Source: Treponema sp. (GTDB lineage Bacteria; Spirochaetota; Spirochaetia; Treponematales; Treponemataceae). From it: DNA of 64,000 nucleotides. Below are positions 45,839 through 54,425 of the stretch, in pieces (within the stretch, counting starts at the first letter, position 1; every line of letters starts with the position of its first letter). Location: positions 310,001 to 374,000 of the forward strand of contig JAEESN010000001.1 of assembly GCA_016286365.1 (NCBI GenBank), in the 5' to 3' direction. Below the pieces are notes generated by a model. The model made no database searches. It was not told the DNA's origin and saw only the letters and a list, made by a program, of their open reading frames with translations. Both the position numbers and the translations under genes were made by a program.

Positions 45839-48142
45839 TTAACCTATTTCAGAATTCAAAGCTTTAGAAGTCTTAATTTCTTTTCCGTCTGCAATAAGTT
45901 TTTTACCTGCAATCTGAACGATTCCGTCTTTTGCTTCGATGGAAACGCTGAAGAATTCGTCGCCTGTAATCTGTTCTTTCTTAGATGCGTTTACATCTGC
46001 ACCTTCAAGAATTACGCGGGTTCCAGGAGCGGCCCATCCTGCATCTAAAACTTCTACGCATTCTTTTCCGTTTTCGTCTTTATAGTCACCTGCTAAAAGC
46101 ATACCACGACTTTCTACTCCGCGCATTGTTCTTGGTGCAAGGTTTTCTGCAATGATTACATGCTTTCCTAAAAGTTCTTCTTCTTTTAAGTACATGCGAA
46201 GTCCCGACTGAATAGTTCGTGGAGTTCCAGAACCATCATCAAGAGTTTCGATATAAAGCTTTTCTCCTTCAGGATTAGGCTTGATGTCTGTAATCTTTGC
46301 AACTGTAAGGTTGATATTTTTATTAAAGAATTCAATCTGCTGTTCTGGTGTAAGGGCAGGTTTTTCTTCTTTCTTTTCTGCTTTTTTAGCTTCTTTTTCT
46401 GCCTTCTTTGCCTGTGCTCCGCTGAACTTTTCTTTGAATGCAAGCATAGTTTTCTGATCAAGAGGCTTAAAGTAAACTTCTGTTGGTCCAACCTTATCAA
46501 GTCCTGTTGTTTCACCAAGGTTAGCCCATGTGTATCCAGGTTTAGCTTGGGTTCCAGCCTTTGTTTCCTGAATGCTCTTTCCAAAGTAAGACATGATTAC
46601 CTGTGTATACTGAGGCATAAACGGATTAGCCATAATCATCAAATCTTTGATTACATAGCAGAGATTATGAATGAGTTTTGCACATTCTTCTGGAGCTGAT
46701 TCACGTGTCTTCCATGGCTCACTGTCCTGGAATTTTTTGTTACAGATATCAGAGATTTCAAAAATTGTGTGGAAGGCATCTTTTAAGTCAGCCCATTCAA
46801 GATAATCAGTAGCTTTCTTTTCGAGTTCCTTTACCTTAGCCCAGAGTTCTTCGTCAACTGGAGCGTCAGGGATTACTCCGCCAAAATATTTATTTACGAA
46901 TAAAAGTGTTCTGTTTACAAGGTTTCCAAGGTTTCCGATGAGTTCGCCGTTGAGTTTTTCCATAAAGTCTTTCCAAGTGAACTGATAGTCCTGCTTTTCC
47001 GGCCTGTTGTAGAAAATATAGAATCTCCATGCATCGGCAGGGATTCCAGATTCAATTGCATCTGTTCCAAATACACCGATTCCACGGCTCTTAGAAAACT
47101 TTCCGTCTTCGTAGTTTAAGAATTCTGTGCTCGACATGTGGTGAAGCTTTGTCCAGTTGTGTGGAGATCCGAGCATTGTACATGGGAAAATAACTGTGTG
47201 GAAAGGAATATTGTCTTTTCCAATAAACTGGAATAAATCAACCTTTCCCTTACCCTTTGCTTCTTCGCTTTCTTCAGGAATCCACCAGCTCTTCCAGTCA
47301 AAGGTTCCTCTTCCTGATTTTTCAAGTTCATCTGCAAGCTGTTTTGTAATAGAAATGTACCCTATCGGTGCATTAAACCATACGTAGAAAACTTTATTTT
47401 CGTAGCCAGGCTTTGGAACAGGAATACCCCACTTTAAATCGCGTGTGATTGCCCTTTCCTGAAGACCGTCTCTGATCCATGCCTTAGTCATGTTGAGCGC
47501 ATTGTCTGACCATTTTCCTTCTACGCTTGCCTTTTCCATCCATTCATTCAATTTAGAAGTTAATGATGGAAGATCTATATAAAGATGTTTTGTTTCGCGA
47601 ACTTCCGGAGTTGAACCACATGTGTGACATTTTGGATCTTTTAATTCTACAGGGTCCAAAAGAGTACCACATTCATCACACTGGTCTCCCCTTGCCTTTG
47701 TTGAACCGCACTTTGGACATGTTCCGTCTACATAACGGTCTGCAAGGAACATATTACATTTTGTACAGAAAAGCTGTTTGTTTGTGTGCTCTTTAATGAG
47801 CCCTGCTTTATCAAGATCTGTAAAAAGTGACTGAGTGATTTCTGTACACTGAGGATTAGATGTGCGTCCGAATTTATCAAAATTGATGTTGAACCATTTG
47901 TAGATTTTTGTATGTTCCTGATAGTAATGATTACATAATGAGCGTGGATCTTTTCCTTCTTCCAAAGCCTTAGTTTCTGTTGCAGTTCCGTATTCATCAA
48001 CTCCACAGATATATAAAGTTTCGTATCCGCGGTTACGGCAGAAACGTGCAAAAACATCTCCCGAAAGAGACTGAATTATATTTCCAAGATGAGGAATATT
48101 ATTTACATAAGGTAATGCTGCTGTGATAAGTCTTCTGTTCAT
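45839..48142 (-). CDS. metG: Methionyl-tRNA synthetase
   Basis: A 767-residue class I synthetase. The HIGH equivalent is HLGN in ALPYVNNIPHLGNIIQ, the KMSKS equivalent is KFSKSRGIG, and the zinc domain carries four CxxC knuckles (CTKCN, CPKCG, CDECG, CHTCG), the MetG1 arrangement. After an alanine/lysine/glutamate-rich linker, residues about 655-767 are the EMAP-like tRNA-binding domain (VAKITDIKPNPEGEKLYIETLDDG; NLAPRTMRGVESRGMLLAG). The gene is divergent from the cobalamin-riboswitch operon and has AAGGA about 15 bases before the ATG. Confidence 0.96.
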   Translation of the reverse strand: MNRRLITAALPYVNNIPHLGNIIQSLSGDVFARFCRNRGYETLYICGVDEYGTATETKALEEGKDPRSLCNHYYQEHTKIYKWFNINFDKFGRTSNPQCTEITQSLFTDLDKAGLIKEHTNKQLFCTKCNMFLADRYVDGTCPKCGSTKARGDQCDECGTLLDPVELKDPKCHTCGSTPEVRETKHLYIDLPSLTSKLNEWMEKASVEGKWSDNALNMTKAWIRDGLQERAITRDLKWGIPVPKPGYENKVFYVWFNAPIGYISITKQLADELEKSGRGTFDWKSWWIPEESEEAKGKGKVDLFQFIGKDNIPFHTVIFPCTMLGSPHNWTKLHHMSSTEFLNYEDGKFSKSRGIGVFGTDAIESGIPADAWRFYIFYNRPEKQDYQFTWKDFMEKLNGELIGNLGNLVNRTLLFVNKYFGGVIPDAPVDEELWAKVKELEKKATDYLEWADLKDAFHTIFEISDICNKKFQDSEPWKTRESAPEECAKLIHNLCYVIKDLMIMANPFMPQYTQVIMSYFGKSIQETKAGTQAKPGYTWANLGETTGLDKVGPTEVYFKPLDQKTMLAFKEKFSGAQAKKAEKEAKKAEKKEEKPALTPEQQIEFFNKNINLTVAKITDIKPNPEGEKLYIETLDDGSGTPRTIQSGLRMYLKEEELLGKHVIIAENLAPRTMRGVESRGMLLAGDYKDENGKECVEVLDAGWAAPGTRVILEGADVNASKKEQITGDEFFSVSIEAKDGIVQIAGKKLIADGKEIKTSKALNSEIG

Positions 48143-48224
48143 ATCAGTTTATTTTTCCTTGATTAAATATTGATTTATGAGATTTTTTCTATATTACATT
48201 TTTTTTAAGGTTTATACAATTCAC

Positions 48225-48345
48225 AAGGTTTTAATTTTTTATTAAAATAATTTTCGTGATTTAAAGGAAACAATGTGAGAATCATTGACTGAGCGTGCAA
48301 CGGTAAGAATTTATATTTAAGCCCGAATGCTTTACTTCACCGGAA
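48225..48345 (+). promoter_or_regulatory. Cobalamin riboswitch
   Basis: Core elements appear in consensus order: AAAGGAA (48264-48270), the P3 hairpin CAATG-TGAGAAT-CATTG (48271-48286) with the conserved loop, then ACTGAGCGTGCAACGGTAAG (the CGCAACGGTAA-like core, 48287-48306), then AAGCCCGAATGCTT (48319-48332), the B12-box region. The boundaries are approximate. A lipoprotein gene and a BtuB-like receptor gene follow, both plausible B12 uptake genes, which independently supports the call. Confidence 0.87.
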
Positions 48346-48393
48346 GTATCTGTACTTCAAATCTTTACGTATGTAAGGATATATCTTTTTTTG

Positions 48394-48420
48394 GGAATTG
48401 CACGATTTCGATTCCTGGAG
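48394..48420 (+). promoter_or_regulatory. Hairpin next to the ribosome site (riboswitch output)
   Basis: GGAATTG (48394-48400) pairs with CGATTCC (48409-48415), directly before the TGGAGA ribosome site (48416-48421) of the lipoprotein gene at 48426. No T-run follows. The simplest reading is that B12 binding upstream alters access to the ribosome site. This is inferred. Confidence 0.5.
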
Positions 48421-48425
48421 ATTTT

Positions 48426-49019
48426 ATGAAAAAGTTTATTTTCTCCCTCCGCAAAACGAGCGCTCTGTTCGTTTTAGTGTTGTTTTCTGTTCTACTTTTC
48501 GGATGTAAACCAGTAACAGAAATTCAGACTGAAACAAAAATTGTCATCCTTGAAAAATTAACAAATGATGATCCATTAGTTAATGACTGGTATGATACAA
48601 CTGTTGGTAGATTTCTTATTACAAAAGATTATTTGTCTAATCAATATTTAGACCTTGATGGTGAGTTCTATGATTATGATAACGATACATATTTATGGAA
48701 TAAATCCTACGAAGGAAATAATCTTTATGTATTAAAACTTTCTGAAACAAGCGGAACCATATTTATTAAGTATACAAGAGCCGCTGACGCTAACTGGAAT
48801 TATACAACAGATCCATCACAGGCTCCCGATATTGGAAAATGGTATGCAGTAAGTTATAAAGATTTAAATGCTACTAATAAGACAGTAAATCTTTCAGGCG
48901 CGTGGAAAGCTGATGGTGTAACTTCATGTAATACACTGGAAGAAGCTGTGAATGAATTTACTATCGAAAAAGGATATTTTGAATTTTACACAGCACATAT
49001 AGAAAATCCATTAGAATAA
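48426..49019 (+). CDS. Lipoprotein under cobalamin-riboswitch control
   Basis: A 197-residue protein; I chose the ATG at 48426 because GGAGA precedes it and a signal peptide follows (TSALFVLVLFSVLLFGCKP, lipobox LFGC). The mature part is a short beta-rich domain rich in Tyr, Trp and Asp (NDWYDTTVGRFLITKDYL, YVLKLSETSGTIFIKYTRA, DIGKWYAVSYKDLNATN). I do not recognise it and it is not obviously BtuG or HmuY. Being first in a B12-riboswitch operon, 18 bases before a BtuB-like receptor, it is a good candidate for a surface or periplasmic B12-binding helper. Confidence 0.75.
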   Translation: MKKFIFSLRKTSALFVLVLFSVLLFGCKPVTEIQTETKIVILEKLTNDDPLVNDWYDTTVGRFLITKDYLSNQYLDLDGEFYDYDNDTYLWNKSYEGNNLYVLKLSETSGTIFIKYTRAADANWNYTTDPSQAPDIGKWYAVSYKDLNATNKTVNLSGAWKADGVTSCNTLEEAVNEFTIEKGYFEFYTAHIENPLE

Positions 49020-49037
49020 ATTAATTTTTTTCCAATA

Positions 49038-50888
49038 ATGAAAAAAATCTGCATCGCCTTGTTTTTTTTAATCATCCTTTCTCAGAGCCTGCTTTCTGCC
49101 CAGGAAGATATAATCATCCTTCCGGATATCACTACTTACATAGATTCTACAGTTGAGCAGAGACAGGTTTTTACGGCAGAAGATATAGCAGATTCAAACG
49201 CAGAATCACTGAATGATTTTTTAGAAAGCGAGGGTATGCAGATTCTTACTTACGGTGCTTACGGTCTTGAAGCAAAACCAAGTATCCGTGGCTTTACGGA
49301 CGAAACTGTTCGTGTTTTTATAGACGGGGTCTGCGTAAATAATCCCCAGTATGGAACTACTGATTTTACTTCCATAAACATCGACGATATAGAAAAAATT
49401 GAAATTGTACGTGGTGGCTTTTCCGAAAAACCCGGAGACGAAGGAGCTGTCGGCGGGACAATCTATATCACAACAAAAAAACAATCAGTACAGAAAAGTT
49501 TTACTTCCGATTCAAGCGTAAAAACTTTTTTTAATCTGAACTTTCCTCTGGACACTTTTTCACAGAGTCTTAATTATGACACCCCCCTTACAGATACCTC
49601 ATCATTAAAGCTTTCGCTTAAGGGAACTTTTGCAGAAAATCTTTTTTTGTTTAATAACTATCAGAACAAAATCAAACAGAGGGAAAATAGCCGCGTAATC
49701 GATGGTTCAGCCGGTATAAAATATCTGAACTTTTTTGGAGACGGAAACTCATTTTCAATCGGAGATAATTTTTACATAGGAAATAAAAACTGCCCCGGCT
49801 CAGAAAACTCTACAAACATCGGCCTTCAAAAAGATTACGACAATAACCTCACAATAAATCTATATAATCCTGCAGTTTTAGACTGCCTCAAAATGAATAA
49901 TACGCTCGCCTGGCTTTACACCCTCCGTTTTTATGATGATACACTTGGCCATACGGAGCATTACATAAATACAATAAAATACAAAGGGACAATCGAAACA
50001 AAGCCTGCATCATTTTACTCTCAGAATGCAGGCCTCCTTATCAATCTGATTGATTTACAATCTACGACCGACGGAAATCATTTTTTATTTGAGTTTGCAC
50101 TTACAGAAACAAGCACTTTTACTTTTTTAGATCATTACACAATTTCTATTCCATTAATTTTTAAAACAAGCGGAAAAAACTGTGCATTCATACCAAAGCT
50201 CGGGCTTAAGGCTGACTGGAAATATCTTGATTTAATCCTCAATTTTTACCGCATGGTTCAGTTTCCGAACATGGATGATTTATACTGGGAAGATTCTGTT
50301 TACCACGGAAACCCTGACTTAAAGGAAGAATCAGGATGGGGTGCTGAATTTACTGCAAATATTTTTGACTGCCTTTCTTTGTGTACTTTTACAAATTATT
50401 ACGAAAATAAAATCCAGTGGGCAGGAAATATGCCGCAGAATGTTTCTAGCGCTTTTTACCTTGGCTTTGATTTAATCTTTAAAAAATCCTTTTTTGATGG
50501 TCGCTTAAATCTTTCTGCCAATGCTGAATATCTTTATACATCGCTTTTAAATAAAAACAGCCCCGGCACATATGGAAAAAGAATCATGTGGACACCTGAC
50601 TGGACTGGTTCTGTTACTGCAAAATGGAAGGATAAAAATTACAACATATGGATTAACGGCTCTTATGTTGGGAAGCGCTATACTTCGAATGCAAACATCT
50701 ATTTTATGGAACCATACTTTTTACTTAATGCAGGCGGCCAGATGGATATTTTTACGGATAATTTTATCTTCACTCCATATTTAAAACTTTCGAATATCTT
50801 AAACACTGATTATGAAGCTGTAGAAAATTACCCCGTTCCCAGAATCAGTTTAACTTTAGGCTTAAAATTCGGTACACGCTCTCGTTAA
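49038..50888 (+). CDS. TonB-dependent outer-membrane receptor, BtuB-like
   Basis: A 616-residue outer-membrane beta-barrel with signal peptide (IALFFLIILSQSLLSAQ). The plug domain has the TonB-box region EDIIILPDI, EDIADSNAESLNDFLES, KPSIRGFTDETVRVFIDGVCVNNP, and IEKIEIVRGGFSEKPGDEGAVGGTIYI. The barrel part ends in a C-terminal strand RISLTLGLKFG with further residues. The length matches BtuB (about 600) and the riboswitch supports cobalamin as ligand. Its 3' end overlaps the convergent GH3 gene by 44 bases. TonB/ExbBD partners are not in the window. Confidence 0.87.
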   Translation: MKKICIALFFLIILSQSLLSAQEDIIILPDITTYIDSTVEQRQVFTAEDIADSNAESLNDFLESEGMQILTYGAYGLEAKPSIRGFTDETVRVFIDGVCVNNPQYGTTDFTSINIDDIEKIEIVRGGFSEKPGDEGAVGGTIYITTKKQSVQKSFTSDSSVKTFFNLNFPLDTFSQSLNYDTPLTDTSSLKLSLKGTFAENLFLFNNYQNKIKQRENSRVIDGSAGIKYLNFFGDGNSFSIGDNFYIGNKNCPGSENSTNIGLQKDYDNNLTINLYNPAVLDCLKMNNTLAWLYTLRFYDDTLGHTEHYINTIKYKGTIETKPASFYSQNAGLLINLIDLQSTTDGNHFLFEFALTETSTFTFLDHYTISIPLIFKTSGKNCAFIPKLGLKADWKYLDLILNFYRMVQFPNMDDLYWEDSVYHGNPDLKEESGWGAEFTANIFDCLSLCTFTNYYENKIQWAGNMPQNVSSAFYLGFDLIFKKSFFDGRLNLSANAEYLYTSLLNKNSPGTYGKRIMWTPDWTGSVTAKWKDKNYNIWINGSYVGKRYTSNANIYFMEPYFLLNAGGQMDIFTDNFIFTPYLKLSNILNTDYEAVENYPVPRISLTLGLKFGTRSR

Positions 50889-51972
50889 GACGCTCTTCTG
50901 TTATTTTTCCGCTTATGACTGCCCTGATTACACTTTTAAATGCATCTTCATAAGCATAAGGGGCCAGGATGATGTCTACTCCTGCTAAGATTGCCATCAC
51001 ACTCGAAGTTTCATCATCATATTTATTGTGGATTGCACCCATGCTCATTCCGTCTGTGATGATTATTCCTTCAAAACCAAGTTCTTCTCGAAGTTTTTCT
51101 GTTAAAAGCTTATAAGAAAGACTTGCGGGAAGATCATCATCTGTAACATTTGGATAATTTATATGAGAAACCATGATATATGGAACATCTTCTTCGATTC
51201 CTTTTTTGAACGGAATTAAATCAGATTTTAAAAGCTCATCCCAGGATTTTTCGATTACACCAAAAGAAAAATGAGTATCGGAAAGACAAGGTCCGTGCCC
51301 CGGATAATGCTTAAAACAGCCAAGAATATTATTTTTTTTAAGACCTTTGAGCATCTTTACAGCCATAGTTCCTGTAGTTTCTGGATCTTCCGAAAATGCC
51401 CTGTTTCCGATTACATTGTTCCCTTCCGGATAAAAAATATCTGCATCGGGTGCAAAATCTACATCAAACCCGAGTTCAAAAAGATATTTTCCGATTGTAT
51501 TTCCAACATTAAAAACTTTTGATTCATCATTTTCCTTTGCAACCGTGTACATCGGATCAAATTTCTGGACATCAAAATTTTTATTATTTGCAATTCGAGC
51601 AACCCGTCCGCCTTCTTCATCAACATAAATAAATGATTTTACCTTTCCAAGCGAATGAAGGTCTTCGTTTAACTTGATAAGCTGTTCTTTACTTTCAAGA
51701 TTTTTATCAAAAATGATAAATCCCCCGGCAGGATATTTTTTATAATAATTTTTCATCTCCCGGGTGATTTTTTTTATGCCTTTTTTTCCAGAATTTACGT
51801 CGATTAAACTTAAATCAGGGTCGATGGCGTCGGGACAAACAACAAATAATTGTCCCACCTTTTCGCGCAATGTCAGTTTAGAAAGATTTTGAAGAATTAT
51901 ATCATTATTAAAAGACGTGGTTGAAATAATAATAAAAAAGAAAAGAATTAATGATATGATCTTTTTAGACAT
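50845..51972 (-). CDS. Exported glycoside hydrolase family 3 (NagZ-like beta-N-acetylhexosaminidase)
   Basis: A 375-residue GH3 enzyme with a signal peptide (IISLILFFFIIISTTSFN). Family landmarks: FIYVDEEGGRVARI, GNRAFSEDP, GCFKHYPGHGPCLSDTHFSFG (the His-Asp pair used as acid/base in NagZ), and IIITDGMSMGAIHNKY with the nucleophile aspartate. GH3 NagZ enzymes release N-acetylglucosamine from muropeptides; an exported form could act on peptidoglycan or host chitobiose-type glycans. TATATT ends 6 bases before the ATG. Confidence 0.88.
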   Translation of the reverse strand: MSKKIISLILFFFIIISTTSFNNDIILQNLSKLTLREKVGQLFVVCPDAIDPDLSLIDVNSGKKGIKKITREMKNYYKKYPAGGFIIFDKNLESKEQLIKLNEDLHSLGKVKSFIYVDEEGGRVARIANNKNFDVQKFDPMYTVAKENDESKVFNVGNTIGKYLFELGFDVDFAPDADIFYPEGNNVIGNRAFSEDPETTGTMAVKMLKGLKKNNILGCFKHYPGHGPCLSDTHFSFGVIEKSWDELLKSDLIPFKKGIEEDVPYIMVSHINYPNVTDDDLPASLSYKLLTEKLREELGFEGIIITDGMSMGAIHNKYDDETSSVMAILAGVDIILAPYAYEDAFKSVIRAVISGKITEERLNESVYRILSLKLN

Positions 51973-51978
51973 GCTGAA

Positions 51979-51984
51979 AATATA
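51979..51984 (-). promoter_or_regulatory. -10 box of the GH3 gene (leaderless candidate)
   Basis: TATATT on the minus strand, 6 bases before the ATG and no ribosome site. The inverted repeat TTATAAG/CTTATAA (52016-52022/52036-52042) upstream could be an operator. Confidence 0.4.
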
Positions 51985-52115
51985 GCATAGAAAAGATGAT
52001 TAAACTAGATATATTTTATAAGTAAATATGTAATTCTTATAAATAAATTTGGATTTAATATATGAAGCAATTACAAATATGAAAAATTAAATATCAAAAA
52101 ATATTAAATAACCTG

Positions 52116-52265
52116 TTTATAAAAAACAATGGTAAGTGGGACGCAGGAAAAAGAAATTAAGGAGGACCCGTCAGTGAACTCGTGCGTAGCACGGTGAACG
52201 AAAGACGGGAGATACCTTGATTTTTTTTCCGTCGCTGGGACCCGCGCACCATTGTTTTTTATAAA
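52116..52265 (+). ncRNA. Structured repeat, copy A (putative noncoding RNA)
   Basis: An imperfectly palindromic 150-base element. Outer stem: 18 perfect pairs (52116-52133 with 52248-52265), extended by GTGGG/CCCGC. Then conserved ACGCAG (52141-52146) faces GTCGCTGGGA (52231-52240). A second AT-rich stem (52147-52162 with 52215-52230) leads to conserved AGGA facing AGATA (52210-52214), then CCCGTC/GACGGG (52167-52172/52204-52209) and an apical hairpin CGTGC-GTA-GCACG. Copies B and C share the loop sequences but not the stem sequences. The 3' outer arm ends in six T, like a terminator. The function is unknown. Confidence 0.75.
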
Positions 52266-52364
52266 TATAATCTTCAAATATTTATTTATTCAAATATTAA
52301 AATCTTCAAATATTTCTAAAAATTTTCTTATTTTTCTATACTGTATTTTCAAAATATTATGTGA

Positions 52365-52370
52365 TATAAT
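52365..52370 (+). promoter_or_regulatory. -10 box upstream of the discoidin-like gene
   Basis: TATAAT, 22 bases before the ATG at 52393 with AGGAG between; a good -35 is not evident. Confidence 0.4.
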
Positions 52371-52392
52371 TTTTCTAATGAGGAGAAATAAT

Positions 52393-53511
52393 ATGAAAAA
52401 GTTTTTTGCTGTATCAATTTTATCAATTTTTTCTTTCGGTCTTTTTGCTGCCGGCGACGATAACTGGTTCATGGCTCAGACTAAAAAGGCTCCAATCAGT
52501 TCAATCACTGCTACATCAGAATTAATCGAAGCACAATACGAAGGAAAATACATCTATCCGCCTGTAAATATTGTTGACGGAAATCTTGATAATACATGGT
52601 GTGAATCAGTACAGGACGGGCCAGGAATCGGTGAATCTATCACTATTGAATTTACAAAGCCTGTAAGTTTTGATGAAATTCAGATTGTAAACGGCTTTGC
52701 ATATAAAGATTATTACAAGAAAAATAACCGTGTTAAAGATATCCAGATTACACAGGTTGCAAAAAAACACTTCCAGCAGAAAACTTATACCCTCGAAGAT
52801 AATAAACCTGAATGGCAGTCAATCAAATTTGAATACACACAGACTGCACAGACAATCACATTTAAAATCGTGAGCGTTTATAAAGGAACAAAATACGACG
52901 ACACCTGTCTTGACGATATCCGCCTTTTATACAAGGGAAAAGTAATTCCTTTTGAAAACGTTGATCAGATTAAAAAGACACAGGAAGAAAATTCAAAGCT
53001 CATGCTCCAGAGTGATGCAGGCTCTTTTAAAGAACAGTTTACTTCGCTTTTTGGACCATACAGAGATTCAAAACAAAAAGTTTTAATCCTCATGGCAGAT
53101 AACAAAAAAGACATTATGGCTATTATCATGGATGATGACGGAGATTTAAGATCAATCAAAGACGGAAAACTCTATAAATCTTCAACATCATTAAAGAAAA
53201 TTCAAGACGAAGTTTTCCAGAATGATTATTACTATATCAATGAAGAAGACATTACAAAAGCTTCTGAAACACTTAAAACCACAAAAAAAGATATTGTTGT
53301 AATCCAATTTCCTTTTACATGGAGTATAAGAACTGATTATACTCTGGGAAATTTCAGAATCATCGAAGATAAAACTATTGATTATGTTACTACAACTACA
53401 TCAATGCTCATAAAGCTCGACGGTACAAAAAGCGTTTACATAAACGGAATACATTATACCGTCTGTACACCCGAAGACTATATTATCCTTGATGCTTATG
53501 AAGAGCTTTAA
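52393..53511 (+). CDS. Exported protein with NADase-type/discoidin-like glycan-binding domain
   Basis: I chose the ATG at 52393, which follows AGGAG and starts a signal peptide (MKKFFAVSILSIFSFGLFA); upstream in-frame sequence is AT-rich noncoding. The 372-residue product has an F5/8-type domain at about residues 35-185: ITATSELIEAQ, YPPVNIVDGNLDNTWCES, GESITIEFTKPVSFDEIQI, CLDDIRLLYKG. This is the pattern of the NADase-type glycan-binding domain found in many exported proteins of gut bacteria. The C-terminal half is unrecognised. It probably binds sugars at the cell surface or in the periplasm. Confidence 0.82.
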   Translation: MKKFFAVSILSIFSFGLFAAGDDNWFMAQTKKAPISSITATSELIEAQYEGKYIYPPVNIVDGNLDNTWCESVQDGPGIGESITIEFTKPVSFDEIQIVNGFAYKDYYKKNNRVKDIQITQVAKKHFQQKTYTLEDNKPEWQSIKFEYTQTAQTITFKIVSVYKGTKYDDTCLDDIRLLYKGKVIPFENVDQIKKTQEENSKLMLQSDAGSFKEQFTSLFGPYRDSKQKVLILMADNKKDIMAIIMDDDGDLRSIKDGKLYKSSTSLKKIQDEVFQNDYYYINEEDITKASETLKTTKKDIVVIQFPFTWSIRTDYTLGNFRIIEDKTIDYVTTTTSMLIKLDGTKSVYINGIHYTVCTPEDYIILDAYEEL

Positions 53512-53513
53512 TA

Positions 53514-54425
53514 ATGTATAAATACATCCCTCCAAAAAGACGCAGCGGGTTTAGGGTTAAACTTGGCTGCGTTTTTTATACGCTTCTGCGTTATTTTTTA
53601 TGGCTAAGGTACTCATTTTGTTTTGCAAAAACAAATAAAAAGTATCAGAAAGATATAAATCTTGCCGTAAAAGATTATCCTTATTCAGTTTTTACTCATT
53701 CCTCCCCGCTTTACAGAAATCTTTCTAAGGAAGATACAAAACTACAGGAGGGAAAAGTTCACAACATAAATCTTGCAATAAAAAAAATAAACTGTACTGT
53801 AATAAAACCGGGGCTTTTCTTTTCTTACTGGAAGCTCATCGGAAATCCTGTAAAACACAAAGGCTATAAAAAAGGAATGATGCTTGTAAACGGAAAGCCT
53901 TCTGAAGCTACGGGAGGCGGTTTATGTGCCCTTTCGAATCTTATTTACTGGATGAGCCTTCATTCTCCACTTATTGTTAAAGAAAGATATCGCCACAGCT
54001 ACGACGTTTTCCCCGACTCAAACAGAACACTCCCTTTTGGAAGCGGTGCAACCTGTGTATATAATTACCGCGATTTAATCTTAAAAAACCATGGTGACAA
54101 CGAATTCATCTTTATCTTTAAAATCGAAAATAAAAGGCTCTGTGGAGAAATCCGTTCAAAAGCTCCCGTAGAAGAAGCTTACGAAGTCTACCAGAAGGAT
54201 CACTGGATCACAAGCGAAGCACCTGGCGTTTTTGTAAGACACAACACAATTTACAGAAAAACTTTTGATAAAAATCATAACTTAAAAAAAGACGAACTTA
54301 TCACAGAAAACCACGCCCTTATGATGTATAATCCATATATCCAGGATAAGACCGGCGAAAACAAAAAAAACGAAAATACAAAGTCTAAAACCGGTGGCAG
54401 CCTGACAAAGGATAAAAATGCATAA
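53514..54425 (+). CDS. VanW-family protein
   Basis: A 303-residue protein. The VanW domain occupies about 75-235: HNINLAIKKINCTVIKPGLFFSYWKLIG, GLCALSNLIYWMSLHSPL, ERYRHSYDVFPDSNRTLPFGSGATCVYNYRDL. VanW was found in a vancomycin-resistance operon but its activity is unknown; family members occur widely in spirochaetes and Firmicutes. There is a lysine-rich tail. It begins 2 bases after the previous stop and overlaps the following gene by 8 bases, so the three are translated together. Confidence 0.88.
   Translation: MYKYIPPKRRSGFRVKLGCVFYTLLRYFLWLRYSFCFAKTNKKYQKDINLAVKDYPYSVFTHSSPLYRNLSKEDTKLQEGKVHNINLAIKKINCTVIKPGLFFSYWKLIGNPVKHKGYKKGMMLVNGKPSEATGGGLCALSNLIYWMSLHSPLIVKERYRHSYDVFPDSNRTLPFGSGATCVYNYRDLILKNHGDNEFIFIFKIENKRLCGEIRSKAPVEEAYEVYQKDHWITSEAPGVFVRHNTIYRKTFDKNHNLKKDELITENHALMMYNPYIQDKTGENKKNENTKSKTGGSLTKDKNA

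Larger units (their letters stand above)
51985..52392. other. Intergenic region holding repeat copy A
   Basis: A 408-base divergent gap. It is very AT-rich except for the structured repeat copy A (52116-52265). The right part contains two copies of a 14-base word, ATCTTCAAATATTT, and TATAAT at 52365-52370, a probable -10 box of the gene at 52393. No coding sequence is apparent. Confidence 0.6.

Noticed and set aside
52116-52265. Structured repeat as 6S RNA or another housekeeping RNA
   Set aside because: Three dispersed copies with different stem sequences are not expected for a single-copy housekeeping RNA, and the known core features of tmRNA, SRP RNA and RNase P RNA are absent.
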